From IMG/VR virus record IMGVR_UViG_3300025674_000019, positions 62,001 through 126,000 of that record: DNA of 64,000 bases. One strand, written 5' to 3'. The stretch is from a virus. The position numbers and the translations under genes were made by a program. The notes below the pieces were generated by a model, which was not told the DNA's origin, did no database searches, and saw only the letters and a list, made by a program, of their open reading frames with translations. How positions within the stretch are numbered: the first letter of the stretch is position 1; every line of letters begins with the position of its first letter. Shown one piece after another: positions 14,524-21,484 of the stretch.

Positions 14524-15160
14524 GTGAAGCATTTATGTAGTGTAGCGGCCTACCGGTTGCGCATGGACTTCACTTTTGCTGTGCTGCGAAGCATAGCGCG
14601 ACGGCCACACCTGCAGCAGATTCGTCTGTGGCGTTCAGCAGGGAAAAGCTCAGAGGTCTGCCGAAGACTATCTACCTGGGCTGGGGCTTGGTATCCCTAT
14701 TTAACAAAATTACCAGGCGGTGCGCTGAGGAGTGCACTGGAGCTTGACGTAGTCACGTAAAGCTATAGCCTGGCAGCTTCGGCTGTCAGCAGTTCGAGAG
14801 GACTGAGCGGGGGAGAGGGTCTCGCTGCAAAACAAAAGACACTCTACGATCAGCTTAAGTGACATTTGCTGAGCGTTTTCCAGTGTAGTGGTGCGGCACT
14901 CACAATGGATAAGTAATGGGAAAACTTCGGGCTCGTCCCGGAGTTCCGTGCAATAGGCGAAAGCCTACCCACGTCGGGGACAATAACAAGCAAAACCGGC
15001 GGCTAGAAGAGAAAGGTGCGCACCTTATATAGGGCAATCCGAATATCTTAGCAGAGCCTCGGCAGGCCATTGGTAACTGTCGGGTAGATGCCTCTCGGTG
15101 GAGGCTGCTCTAAAGGAAGGTTGAAGCGCTAAGAACTGGCTCACTTTGGTGGGTCTTTCT
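14516..15160 (+). ncRNA. Large structured noncoding RNA (~640 nt)
   Basis: There is no credible ORF here. Many hairpins are closed by stable tetraloops: CTGGCAGC-TTCG-GCTGTCAG (14770-14789), CAGTTC-GAGA-GGACTG (14790-14805), TAGGC-GAAA-GCCTA (14954-14967), GTGCT-GCGA-AGCAT (14581-14594) and CAGA-TTCG-TCTG (near 14620). Others are CTTCGGG/CCCGGAG (14925-14943), GCCTC/GAGGC (near 15090) and a long closing pair AGTGAAG (14523-14529) with CTTCACT (14568-14574). GGCTCAC-TTTG-GTGGGTC followed by TTTCT (15138-15160) looks like an intrinsic terminator. Large ornate phage RNAs (ROOL, GOLLD) near tRNA genes are the closest known class by size and setting. A group I intron was considered, because GACTA near 14667 could pair with TAGTC at 14750. 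Confidence 0.6.
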
Positions 15161-15181
15161 CTGACGCGTGGAGGCCTTTTC

Positions 15182-15243
15182 TTTAGCTCTTACACCTGAT
15201 GATAGACGTAAATTGGTACCTCCAAATTGGCATAAGCATCTGA
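15182..15243 (+). repeat. 62-nt repeat, copy B
   Basis: This runs from TTTAGCT to the final TGA and is the most diverged of the three full copies. It translates as LALTPDDRRKLVPPNWHKHL. Differences from copies C and D fall partly at third codon positions. Confidence 0.7.
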
Positions 15244-15302
15244 ACCAAAAAAAGGGCTTACACAGCCCACTTCTACGCAGGCCTAAGGCCGAGGAGAGAG
15301 AT

Positions 15303-15887
15303 ATGTCTGACTATCTTTTTAGTGGGTACTTTAATAATCAGAATCTACTAAGCGGGTCCGCTACGGGACTCTTCGACAACCGACACCTCCAGGACCTCCT
15401 GGAGGAGGGCCTAGAGCCCACGGAGGTTGACTGGGGAGGGGACTCCCGTCGCTGCTGGGCCTGGTGCCCAGAGGAGGTAGCCACTAGAAATCCAGGCTTC
15501 GGAAGACCAGTAAGATGGCGCAGGGGCCGCGGAGCCCCAGAAGCAATCACTTTCGGAGGGGCGGTGTTTACCTCCCGCGAGTGGAAGAAAAGCACAGTCG
15601 CGAGGAGGAGAGCCGGTGCGCGCTCAAGAAAGTGGGAGGAGCCTCAGCAGAGGCCCTCGTTCACTTTTCTGCTGCGCAGGCGCGCAGAGGAAAAGAGCTG
15701 TAGTGTAGCCAAGCTACTACTCCAGCAACTGCGCATAGAAAGGCTGACCCACCTGCCGCGGTGGGACGGGGGGCTAGAGCCTCTCCGGAAGGCTATTATG
15801 GCCGCCGAGTGGCAAGGGCTGCCATACGGCCACAGCTTCCAGAGTTTCTGGGAGTGGTGGGCAGTCCACATCCACCCCAGGCTCTAG
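15303..15887 (+). CDS. Hypothetical basic protein (194 aa), GC-rich
   Basis: ATG at 15303 follows GAGGAG at about seven bases. The frame stays open upstream through repeat copy B, so a longer N-terminus starting MEAFSLALTPDD is possible. The protein begins with a polar segment (MSDYLFSGYFNNQNLLSG), then an acidic stretch, then a basic region (VRWRRGRGAPEA, RRRAGARSRKWEEP) and a Trp-rich end (SFQSFWEWWAVHIHP). Base composition is strongly G/C compared with late genes. No family is recognised. Confidence 0.55.
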   Translation: MSDYLFSGYFNNQNLLSGSATGLFDNRHLQDLLEEGLEPTEVDWGGDSRRCWAWCPEEVATRNPGFGRPVRWRRGRGAPEAITFGGAVFTSREWKKSTVARRRAGARSRKWEEPQQRPSFTFLLRRRAEEKSCSVAKLLLQQLRIERLTHLPRWDGGLEPLRKAIMAAEWQGLPYGHSFQSFWEWWAVHIHPRL

Positions 15888-15930
15888 GCCCGGGGCGGGG
15901 CCTGAACCCGCTCTCGGAGCCCTGCCCTTT

Positions 15931-15992
15931 TTTAGCTCTTACATCCGATGATAGACGCAAAACAGGGGTAGCAAATTGGCATAAGTATATGA
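15931..15992 (+). repeat. 62-nt repeat, copy C
   Basis: This has the same length and layout as copy B. It encodes LALTSDDRRKTGVANWHKYM in frame, and its last 20 bases match copy A with one change. Confidence 0.75.
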
Positions 15993-16027
15993 AGCGATTG
16001 TTTAACAGCACACAAAGGAGTTTCAAA

Positions 16028-16561
16028 GTGCTGAATTTCTTCAAGAACCTCTTTCGCCCTGCCCTCCCTCCCGTCACCTCCGGGAACATTCTCTACGGGG
16101 ATTTCCCCGGGTACAAGACCTGGTTCTGTTCTAACGAGATTCCGGTCGAGATCGGGGAGCGCGTTCACGCGATCACCAACCACCGCTGCGACGAGCTCTC
16201 GCTGGAGAGCGAGGCGCTGGCGGCGAGGGACGCAGGGCAGCCCCTGGTTCCAGTAACCCTCAAGACCCCTCGCGGGGACCTACGAGGATTCTGCTGGCAC
16301 CACTCAGGCTGTAACGGCCGCGACAGCATCGCGGCCCTACTGACCTTCGGGTCAGTCGAGGACCTTCTCGTTCAGATCGCGGAGCGAAAGCTCCTCAATC
16401 ATTTCGAGTGGGAGGGCAAGCTGTATTCAATCACTTCAAGCGATTGGACCCAAGAGCACGTCGTGCGGGCCGCGAGGCCTCTCACCGACCGAGAGCGGCG
16501 GAAGCCCACTGAGGCGGAAGCGGAGCTGGTGTGGGACGTGAGCTACACGAGGAGCATGTAA
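16028..16561 (+). CDS. Hypothetical protein (177 aa), GC-rich
   Basis: GTG at 16028 is preceded by AAAGGAG at seven bases. The frame is open further upstream through repeat copy C, but that part lacks a better start. The protein starts with a short hydrophobic helix (LNFFKNLFRPALPP). It has Cys/His residues (NHRCDE, GFCWHHSGCNGRDS) that might bind metal, and otherwise no recognisable motif. Its G/C-rich codons resemble the gene at 15303. Confidence 0.6.
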   Translation: MLNFFKNLFRPALPPVTSGNILYGDFPGYKTWFCSNEIPVEIGERVHAITNHRCDELSLESEALAARDAGQPLVPVTLKTPRGDLRGFCWHHSGCNGRDSIAALLTFGSVEDLLVQIAERKLLNHFEWEGKLYSITSSDWTQEHVVRAARPLTDRERRKPTEAEAELVWDVSYTRSM

Positions 16562-16563
16562 TA

Positions 16564-16683
16564 ATGTTAGGGACGTGGATCTTTTTGGGGTGGAGCTTCG
16601 CCGTCTACTGGCGTCTCTACGAAATGTTCAACCAGCTCCGTAAGGGGGAGCGCGAGTGGAAGGAGAGAGAAAATGAGATTTAA
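16564..16683 (+). CDS. Small membrane protein (39 aa)
   Basis: ATG lies two bases after the preceding stop codon. One hydrophobic helix (LGTWIFLGWSFAVYWRLY) is followed by a charged coil. It heads a run of three tiny membrane proteins with overlapping ends. Confidence 0.55.
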   Translation: MLGTWIFLGWSFAVYWRLYEMFNQLRKGEREWKERENEI

Positions 16684-16855
16684 AGAGTGGCTCCGTAAAA
16701 CGGGATTAAAGGCAGGCATCGTTTGCCTGCTGTGCGTAATCTTATGCCGACTCCTAGGGAGCACAGCGATGGGGAGCCTGCTATCTGGCGGGTGGCTATT
16801 CGGAAGCATCTATTTTATCGATGATTACTTCTATAGAATTAAGGAGAATGGGTAA
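16673..16855 (+). CDS. Small membrane protein (60 aa)
   Basis: ATG follows AAGGAGAGAGAA inside the end of the previous gene. The protein has two hydrophobic segments (AGIVCLLCVILCRLLG and GWLFGSIYFIDDYFY). Its stop overlaps the next ATG (TAATG). Confidence 0.65.
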   Translation: MRFKEWLRKTGLKAGIVCLLCVILCRLLGSTAMGSLLSGGWLFGSIYFIDDYFYRIKENG

Positions 16856-16935
16856 TGATTGCGTATGTACTGATTAAGATTATTGTCGGCGTTAGCCTCC
16901 TCGTCGGAGGACTCATTATTGCCGACAAGCTCTAA
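16855..16935 (+). CDS. Single-span membrane peptide (26 aa)
   Basis: ATG overlaps the previous stop and follows AAGGAG at eight bases. The product MIAYVLIKIIVGVSLLVGGL... is one transmembrane helix. Function is unknown. Confidence 0.55.
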   Translation: MIAYVLIKIIVGVSLLVGGLIIADKL

Positions 16936-16953
16936 AAACCCACAACCACCCAA

Positions 16954-16985
16954 CAAAGAAAAGCCTAAGGAACTTTTCTTTTAGC
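16954..16985 (+). terminator. Dispersed terminator hairpin, copy 2
   Basis: AAAGAAAAGCC, loop TAA and GGAACTTTTCTTTT form the same short hairpin as at 12211-12241. It ends the run of tiny membrane genes and runs directly into repeat copy D. Confidence 0.5.
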
Positions 16986-17041
16986 TATGACGCCTGACGA
17001 TAGACGCAAAACAGGGGTAGCAAAATGGCATAAGTATATGA
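16980..17041 (+). repeat. 62-nt repeat, copy D
   Basis: This full-length copy gives MTPDDRRKTGVAKWHKYM in frame from an ATG at 16987. Its last 20 bases are identical to the end of phoH (14504-14523). Confidence 0.78.
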
Positions 17042-17094
17042 TCCGGGGAATTTCTCCCCGAAAAGACCCGGGGATAACCCCGGAGAAAGGGTAA
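16987..17094 (+). CDS. 35-aa peptide carrying the TPDDRRK repeat
   Basis: The frame runs MTPDDRRKTGVAKWHKYM then IRGISPRKDPGITPEKG, with its stop overlapping the next ATG (TAATG). The second half is encoded by two strong hairpins (17044-17060 and 17068-17083), so an RNA role as an upstream leader is equally possible. No clear Shine-Dalgarno site precedes the ATG. Confidence 0.35.
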   Translation: MTPDDRRKTGVAKWHKYMIRGISPRKDPGITPEKG

Positions 17095-17528
17095 TGCGTA
17101 TGAACGCTGCCCAACTCGCTGAGATTTTCTTTTATTGTTCCTGTGGCGCATTTGTCGCCACCATGGCGCTCACCCACACGATCTCATTCTTCTCCCGCAG
17201 ATCGCTACGGCTGAAGTCACTCCACCGACAGGTGGCAGAATACAAGGGTCTAGCAAATGACTATGAAGCACGAGTCAGGGAGCTCACTAAAGAGCTACAA
17301 GGCACCGCTAGAGAGCTGTACCATGTGAAGCGTGAATACTCCGAGAGCGTGCGCTCCCACGAGGCAAGGTTCGTCCTTCTGGGGGAGGTAGAAGAGAAGA
17401 ATGCCAATCTCAACGGGACTGTAAAGACTCTGTCCGAGCGTCTCAAGGTGCTCTCCTCTCAATACCAAAAGCTACTTAAAAATCATATGGCAAACGGGGG
17501 AACCCGAATAATGGGAGAGGCAAAATGA
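17094..17528 (+). CDS. Membrane-anchored coiled-coil protein (144 aa)
   Basis: An N-terminal membrane helix (EIFFYCSCGAFVATMALTHT) is followed by a long coiled coil (residues ~35-135: EYKGLANDYEARVRELTKEL and on). The topology is that of an inner-membrane spanin-like or envelope-tethered protein. A lipoprotein partner is not adjacent, so the spanin idea is weak. ATG overlaps the previous stop. Confidence 0.65.
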   Translation: MRMNAAQLAEIFFYCSCGAFVATMALTHTISFFSRRSLRLKSLHRQVAEYKGLANDYEARVRELTKELQGTARELYHVKREYSESVRSHEARFVLLGEVEEKNANLNGTVKTLSERLKVLSSQYQKLLKNHMANGGTRIMGEAK

Positions 17529-17617
17529 TTATTACCATAGCATGGGTTTTCTCTAAGTTGATAGCGGGATGCCTGATCTTAATCCTAATGTTGGCAGTCC
17601 ATGACCGCCTAACCTAA
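17525..17617 (+). CDS. Single-span membrane peptide (30 aa)
   Basis: ATGA overlap with the preceding gene. The peptide is a single hydrophobic helix (WVFSKLIAGCLILILMLAV) with a short polar tail. It is the last gene of the plus-strand block. Confidence 0.55.
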   Translation: MIITIAWVFSKLIAGCLILILMLAVHDRLT

Positions 17618-17623
17618 CCCCCC

Positions 17624-17686
17624 AACCCCCAAAGCCCTGACAAGGCTGCGGGGTTAAAGAGAAGCCTAAGGAACTTTTCTTTAGCT
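17624..17686 (+). terminator. Tandem terminator hairpins between convergent blocks
   Basis: AACCCC...AGCC, loop CTGACAA and GGCT...GGGGTT (17624-17655) are followed by a third copy of the AGAAGCCTAAGGAACTTTTCT hairpin. The arrangement closes the plus-strand block and faces the minus-strand gene at 17698, so it may work in both directions. Confidence 0.6.
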
Positions 17687-17697
17687 ATCAAAGCTAC

Positions 17698-17922
17698 TTA
17701 GACTTTCTCTAAGCACCCCATGCACATATACCCAAAGGCTGTCTCTACGCCTTCATCTAAGCCAGTCGCAGCTTCTTTAAGTCCACCTGCAACGGCTTCT
17801 TCTTCAGTAGTCTCTACCAGAGTCTCAGGCGCAGCGGTGTCGTCCCCGCATACTTCGCACTCATAAATCTCACAAGAGAATACTAGACCTGTAGCTTCTT
17901 CTTTAAAGAAGTGCGAGTTCAT
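17698..17922 (-). CDS. Small zinc-binding acidic protein (74 aa)
   Basis: Two Cys pairs (CEVCGDD near residue 22 and CMGCLEK at the C-terminus) suggest one zinc site enclosing an acidic insert. ATG overlaps the upstream stop (ATGA). No family is recognised. Confidence 0.6.
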   Translation of the reverse strand: MNSHFFKEEATGLVFSCEIYECEVCGDDTAAPETLVETTEEEAVAGGLKEAATGLDEGVETAFGYMCMGCLEKV

Positions 17923-18158
17923 AGCTCAACGACGGTATTGGGATTAGGGAAGTTCTTATTGCAGTGAGGGCACTCAAGCTTATGCTCTTCCGGTACCTCT
18001 TCCAGGGCCTCCATACTCCAGCTAGACACTCCGCCCTTTTCCATAGGAGTCTCGATGAAGGCTCTCTCCGCAGCCTTCTCGTCTTCTGTAATATAGATGC
18101 GCTCAACCGACATGCCTAAACCTGTGGTGCCAGTTGCCTTTACGCACTTAGTAGTCAT
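17919..18158 (-). CDS. Small protein with C-terminal zinc knuckle (79 aa)
   Basis: CPHCNKNFPNP near the end is a half zinc finger, and an extra Cys lies at residue 5. ATG follows GAGGTAACG. Co-translated with the acidic zinc-binding protein downstream. Confidence 0.62.
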   Translation of the reverse strand: MTTKCVKATGTTGLGMSVERIYITEDEKAAERAFIETPMEKGGVSSWSMEALEEVPEEHKLECPHCNKNFPNPNTVVEL

Positions 18159-18166
18159 CGTTACCT

Positions 18167-18514
18167 CTAGTCGTTAAAGGGCTCTCTAAAAGCCACTGTC
18201 CAGTTACGGAACCCTACGCTTTCTTTTAGCTTAGAGTTCAGCTCCTCTAGCTTCAAGTACAAGTGCTTCTTGCGTATGTACTCACCAGAGAAGTATATAC
18301 CTCTTTTGTTTATATACAGGATAGCCCTGCTAGATGGCAAGGGAAACCAGTTACTTCCAAAGCCCTTGTTTCGAGCATTGAAGTAGTTCTTAAGCATGTC
18401 AAGGATCAAGTGGTTATCCCTGTCAGGCTCCAAGACTTCTAAGCATTCCAGCAGCCCAGCCTTAAACTCGCTATCTTTAACTATCTTAAGTATATTGTGA
18501 TGCCAGCACCGCAT
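18167..18514 (-). CDS. Hypothetical protein (115 aa)
   Basis: ATG follows a perfect TAAGGAGGT site. The protein is soluble with a helical N-terminus (LLECLEVLEPDRDNHLILD) and a basic beta-rich C-terminus. It is transcribed divergently from 18589. No family is recognised. Confidence 0.68.
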   Translation of the reverse strand: MRCWHHNILKIVKDSEFKAGLLECLEVLEPDRDNHLILDMLKNYFNARNKGFGSNWFPLPSSRAILYINKRGIYFSGEYIRKKHLYLKLEELNSKLKESVGFRNWTVAFREPFND

Positions 18515-18535
18515 TGTACCTCCTTAGATTTTTTG

Positions 18536-18559
18536 CAGTGTAGCAAATGCACTTATAAT
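18536..18559 (+). promoter_or_regulatory. Sigma70-like promoter for the 18589 operon
   Basis: TATAAT at 18554-18559 has a T-rich -35-like region (TTTTTTGCAG) about 16 bases upstream. It lies in the short divergent gap between the genes at 18514 and 18589. Confidence 0.45.
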
Positions 18560-18588
18560 TTAGTACCCTCCTAGAAAGGCCAAGCCAA

Positions 18589-18951
18589 ATGAATATTAGT
18601 ATAAGGTTGGAGACTGTGTTTAAGTCTCTAGCAGGCGCAGTACTGCCGCTAGCTCTTTGGCTTATAAATCTCAACCTAGAGGTGTCGGAACTTACAAGCA
18701 CCGTATCTAGGCTAGAAAAAACACAGGTGCCAGCAGTAACGCAGGTAACCAAGCAAGTAGCCACGCTAGAGTCTGACGTGTCTAGACTTAAAGAGAAAGT
18801 ATCCGGGTTAAAGGTAGACTACGAAAAAGTGAGCGCCCGGGCTGCAGAGAATACTACAACAATCACTGAAATGCGTGTAAGCCTCAAGTATATTGAAGAG
18901 GGCATAAGGATCATCAAATCAAGGGTCCTTGGACCCTCTTCTTCTGACTAG
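18589..18951 (+). CDS. Membrane-anchored coiled-coil protein (120 aa)
   Basis: An N-terminal membrane helix (LAGAVLPLALWLINLNL) leads into a heptad coiled coil (VSELTSTVSRLEKTQ, VATLESDVSRLKEKVSGL). ATG follows AAAGG at ten bases. Its topology resembles inner-membrane phage tethers; function is unknown. Confidence 0.65.
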   Translation: MNISIRLETVFKSLAGAVLPLALWLINLNLEVSELTSTVSRLEKTQVPAVTQVTKQVATLESDVSRLKEKVSGLKVDYEKVSARAAENTTTITEMRVSLKYIEEGIRIIKSRVLGPSSSD

Positions 18952-18962
18952 ACGAGGACCGC

Positions 18963-19265
18963 ATGGAAAAGAGAACCTACGACTCAGCAATCATAGTTAT
19001 CTTGGCCTTTGTGCTTACTACTCTAGTAGCTAGCTTTGGGGCCAGTAACCCTCACGCAGAAAGCTCTCTTTACAGAGTGTACCCGCCAATCGTCCAAGAC
19101 TACGGGTCCCCCTCGATAGAGCCAAAGCCTGCTACTCCCTCTAACGAAGAGCTTATAGACGCGCTTAAAGAGCGCAATCTAGAGATGGCTAGAGCGAGGG
19201 AAGCAGCTCTTCTGCTGGAAGCAGAAGTACGAGAGATGGTGGAGACCATGGAGATGGCCCCCTAG
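18963..19265 (+). CDS. Membrane-anchored protein (100 aa)
   Basis: One N-terminal membrane helix (AIIVILAFVLTTLVASFG) is followed by a Pro-rich linker and an acidic coiled coil (EERLIDALKERNLEMARA-like region). ATG follows GAGGA. It ends two bases from the convergent late gene at 19267, with no room for a terminator. An inner-membrane spanin-type topology is possible. Confidence 0.62.
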   Translation: MEKRTYDSAIIVILAFVLTTLVASFGASNPHAESSLYRVYPPIVQDYGSPSIEPKPATPSNEELIDALKERNLEMARAREAALLLEAEVREMVETMEMAP

Positions 19266-19266
19266 A

Positions 19267-20649
19267 TCACCTGTACTGAGGCGGCCCGTAAGCAGGCATC
19301 TGCTGATACGCGCCTTGAGCGCCTCCACCTAAGTATCCCATTTGCTGAGCGGCACCTACGGCTTGGTTGACGTAAGGCATAGCCTGATTTACGTAGTTAC
19401 CCGCTTGAGCGATGTAATTACTGTAGCTGTCCTGAGGCTCTTCTGAGCTGCCTAGGAACTTGTTTAATAAGTACCCGCCACCGAGAAGACCTAGACCTGC
19501 AATACCACCCTTTAGGTACCTACCAGACCTAAGGGCCCTGGCCTCCGCCTGAGTAGCTCTGGTTTCTGCCGCTGTTAGCTTACCCGCAGCGGCAGCTTCT
19601 CTCTCTGCTGCCTTTCTTTCCGCCAGCGCCATGCGCCTCTTGTAGGCGGCCTCCTGCTTAGCTAGTGCCTCCTGTTGTTGGGCCGTATACTGATCTTTAA
19701 GCCTGGCTCTAGTCTCAGCAGTAGCATCCCGTACCGCTGTATTCTGCCTCTGCGTTCTTCTAGAAGGACCTCTTGATTGTTGCCTGGCCGGAGCTTGCTG
19801 CTGCGGCTGCACTGGCTGCTGCACTGGAGCAGCTGGCTGCGCTGGAGCTGCTGGTCTTGTACTTGTAGCCGTAGGCGCGTTATTTTGGCGGCCCATAAAG
19901 TCTTTATAAATCCTATTACCAGAGCGCGACCCGACCATCCGCGCCCTTTCTCTTCCGCTCATGTTATTTATATTAGTATACTCTGCAGGACCTAACCCAA
20001 AGAAGCCCCTGCGGGCTACTCTTCCTGTGCCGCTATCCGCCATACTGTACTGATTAAAGCTCATAGCCGCAGTCTTAGCGCCTTCTAGAGTATCAAAGGT
20101 GCCGTAGGTATACGCGCCGGTTTTATCATAGGTAGTATACCTACCCTGATCCTCTACGACTACGCATCCGTTATCTAGGGTAAGCCTACCTAAAGTATGC
20201 CCCGAGACCTTCTCCATGATGGCAAGGTCATTGAGGGACATAGAAGCCTTTTTCTTTTGGCTGCTAGGTGGAGCCTCGCTGGCATACTTATTCTGAAGAT
20301 ATTCAGGGCTTTGTGAGTAATAGTCTTGCCACATCTCGTCACCATAATCCATCATCTGTTGAGGTAAGTAGACTTCGTCCCCTCGTCCTTGACCTAGAGT
20401 TTCCCGCACGTCGGCCTGAGCGCTGGATATTCCACCAGCTCCTCCCAGTATAGCCGCCGTCCTGTTGCCTCCTCGCAGTAGGGCTGAAGATCCTCCGCCT
20501 ATAAGAGCACCAGTAATAGCTGCTCTACCTATGTCACGAGAGTCAAGGCCGCTAGAAAGAATTTCAGATGCGGCCCCAGAGGCTGCGCCTACGCCTGAAC
20601 CTATGGCTCCGCTAAGCAGAGCCCTTCTTAAGTCTGACTGTTTACGCAT
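19267..20649 (-). CDS. Probable head-packaged membrane-active protein (460 aa)
   Basis: Two Gly/Ala-rich amphipathic stretches (LLSGAIGSGVGAASGAASEI and AAITGALIGGGSSALL) start the protein. A region with KKKASMSLNDLAIMEKVSGH follows, which carries the lysine-alanine joint motif of this phage. Then come a Gln/Pro-rich linker, a long charged coiled coil (residues ~290-380) and another Gly-rich hydrophobic helix (GGIAGLGLLGGGYLLNKFLG). Layout and position beside the cargo genes suggest an ejected or membrane-inserting virion protein. ATG follows GAGG. Confidence 0.6.
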   Translation of the reverse strand: MRKQSDLRRALLSGAIGSGVGAASGAASEILSSGLDSRDIGRAAITGALIGGGSSALLRGGNRTAAILGGAGGISSAQADVRETLGQGRGDEVYLPQQMMDYGDEMWQDYYSQSPEYLQNKYASEAPPSSQKKKASMSLNDLAIMEKVSGHTLGRLTLDNGCVVVEDQGRYTTYDKTGAYTYGTFDTLEGAKTAAMSFNQYSMADSGTGRVARRGFFGLGPAEYTNINNMSGRERARMVGSRSGNRIYKDFMGRQNNAPTATSTRPAAPAQPAAPVQQPVQPQQQAPARQQSRGPSRRTQRQNTAVRDATAETRARLKDQYTAQQQEALAKQEAAYKRRMALAERKAAEREAAAAGKLTAAETRATQAEARALRSGRYLKGGIAGLGLLGGGYLLNKFLGSSEEPQDSYSNYIAQAGNYVNQAMPYVNQAVGAAQQMGYLGGGAQGAYQQMPAYGPPQYR

Positions 20650-20655
20650 ATTTCC

Positions 20656-21477
20656 TCACAGCTGCCTAATGCTAGACTGCATCATCTTGGTAAAGTTTAG
20701 GTTTGTTTTACCAGTAAGCTCAATGGCTCTGATGCCTGACTCTAGAGATACTACCTCATCACTGGGAGTATCTGTGCCGCATAGCGCATATTGGTAAGTA
20801 CCTTGGTTAGTTAGCTTAAATACATTACCAAAAATGTTCTTGTGATACTTAGTAATATTCCCGGCCTTTATAGCGTGCTCTCCTCCATCCCATATGTTTG
20901 AGCAAGAGATACCGCCTACAGCAAGGCAGCCCTTAACATCGTTCCAGAAGTATTGATTATTCTGGATATCTGCGGGGCCCTCCATATAGATATCTACATA
21001 GATTATATCGTATTTTTCTCCTGCCTTGTTCGCCTTCTGCAGGAACTTATTAGCGTCTTCCCCGACTAAACGAGTGTTAGCGTCAGGCATGAACTCAAAG
21101 TGCTCCTGGGCTACCTGGAACATGAGCGGGCGAAGGTCTACTATAGTCTTCTGCACTTCTGGAAAGTTATCTATCCAGAACTTAGGAAGGCTGCCTCCGC
21201 CCATTCCCAAGAATAATACTTTCTTAGGACTAGGGTGAAGCGCCGACATAAAGCACATCTTTTGGATGTACTCTAGCTCAGGTATATTAGGGCTAGATAA
21301 ATTAAGCCGGGATTGTACCCCGGTAGCGTTCTTCTTAGTGAACTGTATATCTTTGAAGATCCCGTCCCTAAGAAGCACAAAGACTTTGCCGTGAGAGTCT
21401 TCGTACTCATCTAGGTACTCTTCTTCTGCGTAGTACGCTACCTTAGTCTGGTAGTTAGGTTCTGCTCTAACTAGTTT
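20656..21477 (-). CDS. Spermidine-synthase-like methyltransferase domain, reached by -1 frameshift
   Basis: The Rossmann motifs KKVLFLGMGGGSLPKFW, TIVDLRPLMFQVAQEHF, TRLVGEDANKFLQ and YDIIYVDIY match the spermidine synthase / class I methyltransferase fold. The frame is open from 21483 (KKKLVRAEPNYQTKVAYYAE...) but has no ATG, GTG or TTG before GTG at 21378. That GTG is in the middle of the expected N-terminal beta domain (YEDSHGKVFVLLRDGIF). The preceding gene ends exactly on a run of nine A, and a -1 slip there enters this frame. I therefore annotate it as the 3' part of a fusion. Internal initiation at 21378 is the alternative. Confidence 0.65.
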   Translation of the reverse strand, partial: KLVRAEPNYQTKVAYYAEEEYLDEYEDSHGKVFVLLRDGIFKDIQFTKKNATGVQSRLNLSSPNIPELEYIQKMCFMSALHPSPKKVLFLGMGGGSLPKFWIDNFPEVQKTIVDLRPLMFQVAQEHFEFMPDANTRLVGEDANKFLQKANKAGEKYDIIYVDIYMEGPADIQNNQYFWNDVKGCLAVGGISCSNIWDGGEHAIKAGNITKYHKNIFGNVFKLTNQGTYQYALCGTDTPSDEVVSLESGIRAIELTGKTNLNFTKMMQSSIRQL

Positions 21478-21484
21478 TTTTTTA
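21471..21484 (-). promoter_or_regulatory. Candidate -1 ribosomal frameshift site (A9 run)
   Basis: On the minus strand, nine A (21475-21483) precede C and the TAG stop of the upstream frame, giving an A-AAA-AAC type slippery site. Immediately after it, TAGTTAG and CTAACTA can pair around an 8-base loop, and CTACC/GGTAG follows. The stem is closer to the slip site than usual, so its role as stimulator is unsure. Confidence 0.55.

Noticed and set aside
14516-15160. tmRNA or RNase P RNA
   Set aside because: I find neither an Ala-tRNA-like end with a tag frame nor the conserved RNase P P4 signature; size and tetraloops alone do not support them.
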